A program made the position numbers and the translations under genes. The notes under the pieces were generated by a model. That model was not told the DNA's origin. It searched no databases and was given only the letters and a program-made list of their open reading frames with translations. Of a stretch of 9,612 nucleotides of DNA, positions 6,239 to 9,612 are shown piece by piece (positions within the stretch are counted from its first letter, which is position 1; each line of letters starts with the position of its first letter). The DNA comes from CAYLZN01 sp964387935 (lineage in GTDB: Bacteria; Acidobacteriota; Vicinamibacteria; Vicinamibacterales; JAFNAJ01). Location: contig CAYLZN010000226.1 in the NCBI GenBank assembly GCA_964387935.1, positions 1-9,612 of the forward strand, in the 5' to 3' direction.

Positions 6239-8731
6239 TCAGGGCGTGGCAATCAGCGTGACCTCCGCGATTTCGGCCAGGGTGCCGAGTTGGGCAACCC
6301 TGATGCGTCCCGTCAGGACGCTCGTGTGACGAGCTGGCCCGTCGTCGACGACAAGCCCTGCCTGCAGCAAGCGCGCACGCAGGGCGGCGTTCAGGGGCAC
6401 TGACAGGAACACCTTCACCGCCAGCCGTCCGTCGGCGCCCTGGCCGCAGGTCGCAGCCTTCCGCGACGAGGCTGCCTCCTCCAGGCAGCGCACGCGTGCG
6501 CCGAGCGACACGTGCAGCTTCGACGCGAGCGGCGTGGCGGGTGCTGTACGGGTGGTGGGGCTGCCGGGACCGGCGCTCTCGTCGCTGGACGCCTGTGGGA
6601 GTCCGCTGACGAAGCCGCCGACCACGCCGCCAACCACGCCACCCGCGACGCCGCCGTACCCGCCCGGAACGACGTTTCCGCCGGCGCGCACCGGGCTGAC
6701 CGCCGTCTGCTTCGCGACCTGCAGCGCGCGGGCTTCCCCGAACACACCCTCGACGCTGACGTTGGCGGGCATCTCGACGGGCACGTGAATCGTACGTCGC
6801 TGGCCACCTTCGACGATCGTCTGCTCTTCGACGGCGACGAACGCCGTGAACGGGGTCATGAGCCGGAACTTCAGCCCGAGCTGGGTGATCTGCTCCTGCA
6901 GGTCCGCCCGCATGGCGCCACGCTGGGCGCCCATCCAGTCCTGGGCGCTGAGGTGCTCGATCCGCTCGCGGGCCCAGAGCTGGGCCACCGCCGGCGCGCC
7001 CGACTGACTGGCCGGCAGGTGCACTCTGATTGCCCGGGAGAATGGCCGGCCCGCGCGCGTCCCACGCAGCGTGACCACGCCGGTGGCTGCCCGCGTGTAG
7101 CGCCCCAGCACCACGACCGGCCGGGCCGCGAACAGATCGGGCGCGCGCGCCGGCACGAGGTCCGTCACGGGCAACGCTCCCCAGTCGAGGCTGATGTCGG
7201 TGAGCACCGGGGTGTTGATCCGCTCGTAGAACCGGTCCGCCGCCGCCTCCGCGTCCTCGTGGCGCAGGACGAACTCCGCCTCGCCGCGACCGGCGCTCGA
7301 CATGCCTTCGAGCAGGAACCGGTTGACCGAGGAGCCAATGCCGAAGCCGAAGACCCGCGCGTCCGGATGCTTCTGGACCTCGCCGATGATCGCCAGGTCG
7401 TTGCCCACGTACCCGTCGGTCATGAAGCACACGACGCGGATGGCGCCCGCACGGCGGGTCGCTGGCGCATCGCATTCGCTGGAGGGGGCGCACGGCCTGG
7501 CACCGGCGCGGTCACCGAGCGCCACGCGAATGGCCTTCATCATCTCGGTGCCGCCGCCGCCGCGCTGCCCGTCGAGGAACGCGAGCGCGCGCTCGATGTT
7601 GGCCATCGTCGGCTCGACAGGCTCGTCGAAGAGCACGCGCGTCTCGCCCGCGAAGGTCACCAGGTTGAACGTGTCACCGATGCGAAGCGAGCGAATGGCG
7701 CGGCGCACGACGGCCTTCGCCGTCTCGATGGGATACCCGCTCATCGAGCCGGACGTGTCCAGCACGAACACGAGCTCGCGCGGTGCCACGTCCTCGTCTG
7801 CCACGCGGTCCGGCGGCTGCAGGATCACGCCAAAGTAGCCGCCCGGCTCTCCCTGTGGGGCGTGGGCCAGCAACGCGTCCTCGATCCGGTTCCCGCTCGT
7901 GTCGTACAGCAGGACGAAATCGCGGTTGGGGATCTCCTTCCTGTGCCGGAGCCGCACGACCGCCGAGCGAGCGTTCGGCTGCTCGACGTCGGTCTCGTGC
8001 GTGGGCGAGCTGATCGACTGGATGGGCACGCCCGCGTCCAGCCGCACGGACACGCCGATGTCGTGGCCGGCCCGACTGCCCTTCTTGCCCACGTGCACGC
8101 CGGCCACTGGGGGAGTGATGCGTGCCGCGTCGGGGACCTCTGTCGTTCCAGGCGACCACCCGGTGCCCCGCTGTCCCGTCGGCGCCCCGGGAATGTAGCG
8201 GGGCCCGACCACCATCGGAAACACGAACGCATACCGCCCCGCCTCGTAGGGCACGATCTCCAGGTAGCTGATTTCAACCGTGACCGGCACGTGGGGCGGG
8301 ACGTTCGCCACCGCCTGCGTGAAGATATTGGGGCGTTCCTGCTCGAGCAGCGCCGCCGTGCGCCCCGCGTCACGCGCCTGCTCGTAGAGTCGACGGGCCT
8401 CCTCGCGCCGCGTGATCAGGCCGCGGACGACACGGTCGCCCACGCGCAAGGTCAGGTCGTCCACCGCGGCACGCTGCGGGAGCGGAAACGTGTAGAGCGC
8501 CTCGACGCGATCGCCGGTGGGATTGACGAAGGCCTGCTTGACCGTCACCCGCGCCAGGAACCCGCTGATCTCCGCCGTGACCTCGGTGCGGGTGAGGGGA
8601 CAGAACGTGCCGTCGGCCAGCCGCAGCGCGCCGTCGGATTCCTCCTGGGCGGGCCGCGGCGCCGCAGAGGCCCACGGCAGGAACGCGGAGAACAGCAGCA
8701 ACACCAGCACGAGCCGAATCTGGCGGGTCAT
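6239..8731 (-). CDS. Secreted VIT and VWA domain protein
   Basis: This 830-residue protein starts at ATG 8729-8731 with a strong GGAGGAG ribosome binding site 6 nt upstream (8738-8744). Residues 1-23 form a Sec signal peptide: charged MTRQIR, a Leu/Val/Phe core and an ASA cleavage site. A VIT (vault/inter-alpha-trypsin) domain covers ~33-170, with YTFPLP and LLEQERPNIFTQAVANVPP as hallmark stretches. A VWA domain covers ~320-500 with an intact metal-ion (MIDAS) site: DTSGS (Asp325, Ser327, Ser329), Thr395 in GGGGTEM and Asp439 in MTDGY. It should bind a divalent cation and a protein ligand in the periplasm or outside the cell. Beyond ~690 come a glycine-rich linker and a ~95-residue C-terminal module. 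Cys pairs occur inside the VWA domain (RPCAPSSECDAP) and near the C-terminus. No C-terminal membrane anchor or sortase motif is seen. The ligand and role are unknown. Confidence 0.9.
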   Translation of the reverse strand: MTRQIRLVLVLLLFSAFLPWASAAPRPAQEESDGALRLADGTFCPLTRTEVTAEISGFLARVTVKQAFVNPTGDRVEALYTFPLPQRAAVDDLTLRVGDRVVRGLITRREEARRLYEQARDAGRTAALLEQERPNIFTQAVANVPPHVPVTVEISYLEIVPYEAGRYAFVFPMVVGPRYIPGAPTGQRGTGWSPGTTEVPDAARITPPVAGVHVGKKGSRAGHDIGVSVRLDAGVPIQSISSPTHETDVEQPNARSAVVRLRHRKEIPNRDFVLLYDTSGNRIEDALLAHAPQGEPGGYFGVILQPPDRVADEDVAPRELVFVLDTSGSMSGYPIETAKAVVRRAIRSLRIGDTFNLVTFAGETRVLFDEPVEPTMANIERALAFLDGQRGGGGTEMMKAIRVALGDRAGARPCAPSSECDAPATRRAGAIRVVCFMTDGYVGNDLAIIGEVQKHPDARVFGFGIGSSVNRFLLEGMSSAGRGEAEFVLRHEDAEAAADRFYERINTPVLTDISLDWGALPVTDLVPARAPDLFAARPVVVLGRYTRAATGVVTLRGTRAGRPFSRAIRVHLPASQSGAPAVAQLWARERIEHLSAQDWMGAQRGAMRADLQEQITQLGLKFRLMTPFTAFVAVEEQTIVEGGQRRTIHVPVEMPANVSVEGVFGEARALQVAKQTAVSPVRAGGNVVPGGYGGVAGGVVGGVVGGFVSGLPQASSDESAGPGSPTTRTAPATPLASKLHVSLGARVRCLEEAASSRKAATCGQGADGRLAVKVFLSVPLNAALRARLLQAGLVVDDGPARHTSVLTGRIRVAQLGTLAEIAEVTLIATP
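6600..6670 (-). repeat. Glycine-rich GGVVGG repeat within the VIT-VWA gene
   Basis: This stretch encodes GGYGGVAGGVVGGVVGGFVSG (written here as overlapping GGVVGG units) at about residues 688-710 of the VIT-VWA protein. At the DNA level it is a run of near-identical 12-nt units (plus strand ccgaccacgccg, ccaaccacgcca). It is probably a flexible linker between the VWA half and the C-terminal module, and a site prone to slippage. Confidence 0.7.
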
Positions 8732-8737
8732 GGCGGA

Positions 8738-8744
8738 CTCCTCC
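8738..8744 (-). promoter_or_regulatory. Ribosome binding site of the VIT-VWA gene
   Basis: On the minus strand the sequence reads GGAGGAG, 6 nt before the ATG at 8731. It decides the start, which also gives the signal peptide a standard length. Confidence 0.85.
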
Positions 8745-8820
8745 CTCTGGCGAGCACGCTCGGTGCCCGCAGCAGCGTCTTGCCAGGGTCTCCCGACGCC
8801 AGTCGCTGGCTGTTGGGACG

Positions 8821-8855
8821 TTCGGCTTGCGGCCTGCGGCGCACGGCGCGCGGCC
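8821..8855 (+). repeat. Five degenerate CGGC heptamers
   Basis: Consecutive heptamers read TTCGGCT, TGCGGCC, TGCGGCG, CACGGCG, CGCGGCC. All five share CGGC at positions 3-6. The period is the same as in the CGTACG arrays at 927-954 and 6194-6223, but the core differs. The array lies ~90 nt upstream of the VIT-VWA start. In GC-rich DNA part of this regularity could be chance. Confidence 0.45.
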
Positions 8856-8942
8856 GGTTTGCGACGGACTCAGCGATTCAGCCCACCAGGCCGCTGGTCG
8901 CCCGCCGATCGCCGCTAGCCGTTCTGTCCCATCAAAGTGAGA

Positions 8943-8969
8943 CCCCGGTTCCTCGTGCTTGGAACGGGG
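8943..8969. other. Hairpin with 9-bp stem and one bulge
   Basis: CCCCGGTTCC (8943-8952) pairs with GGAACGGGG (8961-8969) with one G bulged, leaving an 8-nt loop. No T-run follows on either strand, so I do not call it a terminator. It could be an RNA structure or part of a decayed element. Confidence 0.4.
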
Positions 8970-9026
8970 AGGTGGGAGGTTCTTGCAGCCGGGCGGGCGC
9001 TCGGCGCAGGCGCCTCGAGGACGATG

Positions 9027-9072
9027 CGACAATCGCCGCCCGATGGCGTCCCAAGCCGCACGCCGATTGTCG
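9027..9072. promoter_or_regulatory. Inverted repeat upstream of the HEPN gene, possible operator
   Basis: CGACAATCG (9027-9035) and CGATTGTCG (9064-9072) are perfect 9-bp inverted arms. After one mismatch, two further pairs (CG with CG) can extend the stem inward. The right arm ends 21 nt before the HEPN start codon. Toxin-antitoxin-type genes are often autoregulated through such sites, but that function is inferred only. Confidence 0.45.
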
Positions 9073-9093
9073 AATGAAGGGTAATATCAGGCG

Positions 9094-9489
9094 ATGGCGA
9101 ACCGCAGTGCCGACTGGCTGAGGCAGGCCGAGGCGGATCTGGCGCACGCGAGGGCCGCACTCGAGGACGAGCACTTCGAGTGGAGCTGCTTTGCCGCTCA
9201 GCAGGCCGCCGAAAAGGCGCTCAAGGCCGTGCACCTGTCGCACCACGGCGATCCGTGGGGCCATGCCGTCCTGGCGCTGCTCAGAGACCTCCCGGTGACC
9301 GGCGACGCGCCCGTCCCGGACGAGCTGATCGAGGCGGCGAAGGCGCTGGACAAGGACTACATCCAGACACGGTACCCGAACGGCTTTGCCGACGGGGCCC
9401 CGGCCGACTACTACACGGCCCGCAACGCCCGAGAGGCCATCGCCCATGCGGAAGCCATTCTCGCGTTCTGCCGTTCACACCTTCGCTGA
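9094..9489 (+). CDS. HEPN domain protein, putative toxin partner of a HEPN-MNT pair
   Basis: This 131-residue, mainly helical protein matches the PF05168 HEPN pattern: WLRQAEADLAHARAAL at the N-terminus, FEWSCFAAQQAAEKALKAV (28-46), WGHAVLALL (55-63), then TRYPNGFADG (92-101) and a last helix RNAREAIAHAEAIL. HEPN proteins paired with a minimal nucleotidyltransferase often act as RNases or stress modules in which the partner neutralises HEPN. An R-x4-H is present (Arg113, His118), formally fitting the Rx4-6H ribonuclease motif. However, it lacks the following x-Y of HepT and lies in the last helix, so catalytic activity is uncertain. The start at ATG 9094 has GAAGGG at 9076-9081, 12 nt upstream. 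The 3' end overlaps the nucleotidyltransferase gene by 44 nt. Confidence 0.88.
   Translation: MANRSADWLRQAEADLAHARAALEDEHFEWSCFAAQQAAEKALKAVHLSHHGDPWGHAVLALLRDLPVTGDAPVPDELIEAAKALDKDYIQTRYPNGFADGAPADYYTARNAREAIAHAEAILAFCRSHLR
9431..9436 (+). promoter_or_regulatory. Ribosome binding site for the overlapping nucleotidyltransferase gene
   Basis: GAGAGG lies within the HEPN coding region, 9 nt before ATG 9446. It supports that ATG as the start of the overlapping gene. Confidence 0.55.
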
Positions 9490-9612
9490 CCGCGAAGACG
9501 CCCTCGCCCTCGCGCGCGAGGCGGCGGTGAACCTGGCCGCCAGATGTCCCGAGGTGACGCGCGTGCTGCTGTTTGGGTCGTTCGCGCGGAACGACTACAC
9601 CATGAAGAGCGA
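9446..9612 (+). CDS. MNT-type nucleotidyltransferase, partial (3' end beyond window)
   Basis: A frame opening at ATG 9446 runs off the window edge with 55 full codons. After a helix rich in Ala and Glu (ALALAREAAVNLAARC) comes VTRVLLFGSFARNDYTMKS, the signature strand and turn of pol-beta-superfamily minimal nucleotidyltransferases. Gly44-Ser45 are followed by exactly ten residues and then a codon beginning GA, as expected for the GSx10DxD active-site pattern. The usual ARGD turn is ARND here. In HEPN-MNT modules this partner acts as the antitoxin, in studied cases by AMPylating the HEPN protein. The start overlaps the HEPN gene by 44 nt in another frame. A later start is possible, but ATG 9446 has a ribosome binding site and gives a usual N-terminal helix. 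Confidence in the family is good; the length and second half cannot be judged. Confidence 0.8.
   Translation, partial: MRKPFSRSAVHTFADREDALALAREAAVNLAARCPEVTRVLLFGSFARNDYTMKS

Larger units (their letters stand above)
8732..9093. other. Divergent intergenic region, 362 nt
   Basis: This stretch separates the VIT-VWA gene (leftward) from the HEPN gene (rightward). It contains the ribosome binding site of the former at 8738-8744, degenerate CGGC heptamers at 8821-8855, a possible insertion-sequence-end relic near 8926-8946, a hairpin at 8943-8969 and an inverted repeat at 9027-9072. I see no convincing gene; open frames through it have no recognisable product. I see no convincing sigma-70 promoter for the leftward gene. 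Confidence 0.6.

Noticed and set aside
6512..9121. 869-codon plus-strand open frame
   Set aside because: It lies opposite the VIT-VWA gene and runs through the repeat-bearing intergenic region. It contains no domain pattern, whereas the minus frame has a signal peptide, VIT and MIDAS motifs.
9113..9126. R-x4-H of the HEPN protein as proof of ribonuclease activity
   Set aside because: A short motif in an Ala/Arg-rich helix can arise by chance and the extra HepT tyrosine is absent, so it is noted in the gene entry but not claimed as an active site.

Overview
The window is GC-rich, tightly packed bacterial DNA. Three features suggest an Acidobacteriota-like, diderm soil bacterium, perhaps of the Vicinamibacteria type: an outer-membrane barrel carrying a carboxypeptidase-regulatory-like domain, a secreted VIT/VWA protein with a glycine-rich linker, and intergenic heptamer repeats. 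This assignment is inferred from gene style and is not proven by any marker in the window.

Layout. (1) 2-838 (+): the 3' part of an outer-membrane protein gene with a carboxypeptidase-regulatory-like domain followed by a small beta-barrel ending in Phe. (2) 839-962: a repeat-filled gap with three 18-nt units, then four CGTACG-centred heptamers that stop 8 nt before the next start codon. (3) 963-6177 (+): a compact four-gene block encoding a cytoplasmic GH13 alpha-amylase-family protein, a plant/trypanosomatid-type 6-phosphofructokinase, pyruvate kinase and glucokinase. Spacings are 22 nt, 28 nt and a 4-nt GTGA overlap, so the block reads as an operon. (4) 6178-6238: a convergent gap holding the same heptamer array in inverted orientation. 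(5) 6239-8731 (-): a secreted VIT-VWA protein of 830 residues. (6) 8732-9093: a 362-nt divergent intergenic region with degenerate CGGC heptamers, a hairpin, a possible insertion-sequence-end relic and a 9-bp inverted repeat. (7) 9094-9612 (+): a HEPN-domain gene overlapping by 44 nt a nucleotidyltransferase (MNT) gene cut by the window edge, forming a HEPN-MNT toxin-antitoxin-type pair.

How the genes fit together. The block at 963-6177 combines a putative intracellular alpha-glucan-acting enzyme with the three classical irreversible kinase steps of glycolysis: glucose to G6P, F6P to FBP, and PEP to pyruvate. The reversible steps are not present. This looks like a flux-control module that would feed glucan-derived glucose into lower glycolysis. 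Inverted copies of the same heptamer array lie at both ends of this block and nowhere inside it, which is the most unusual structural feature here. The HEPN-MNT pair and the repeat-rich gap before it mark the right end as more accessory in character. No rRNA, tRNA, CRISPR array or complete mobile element is visible.
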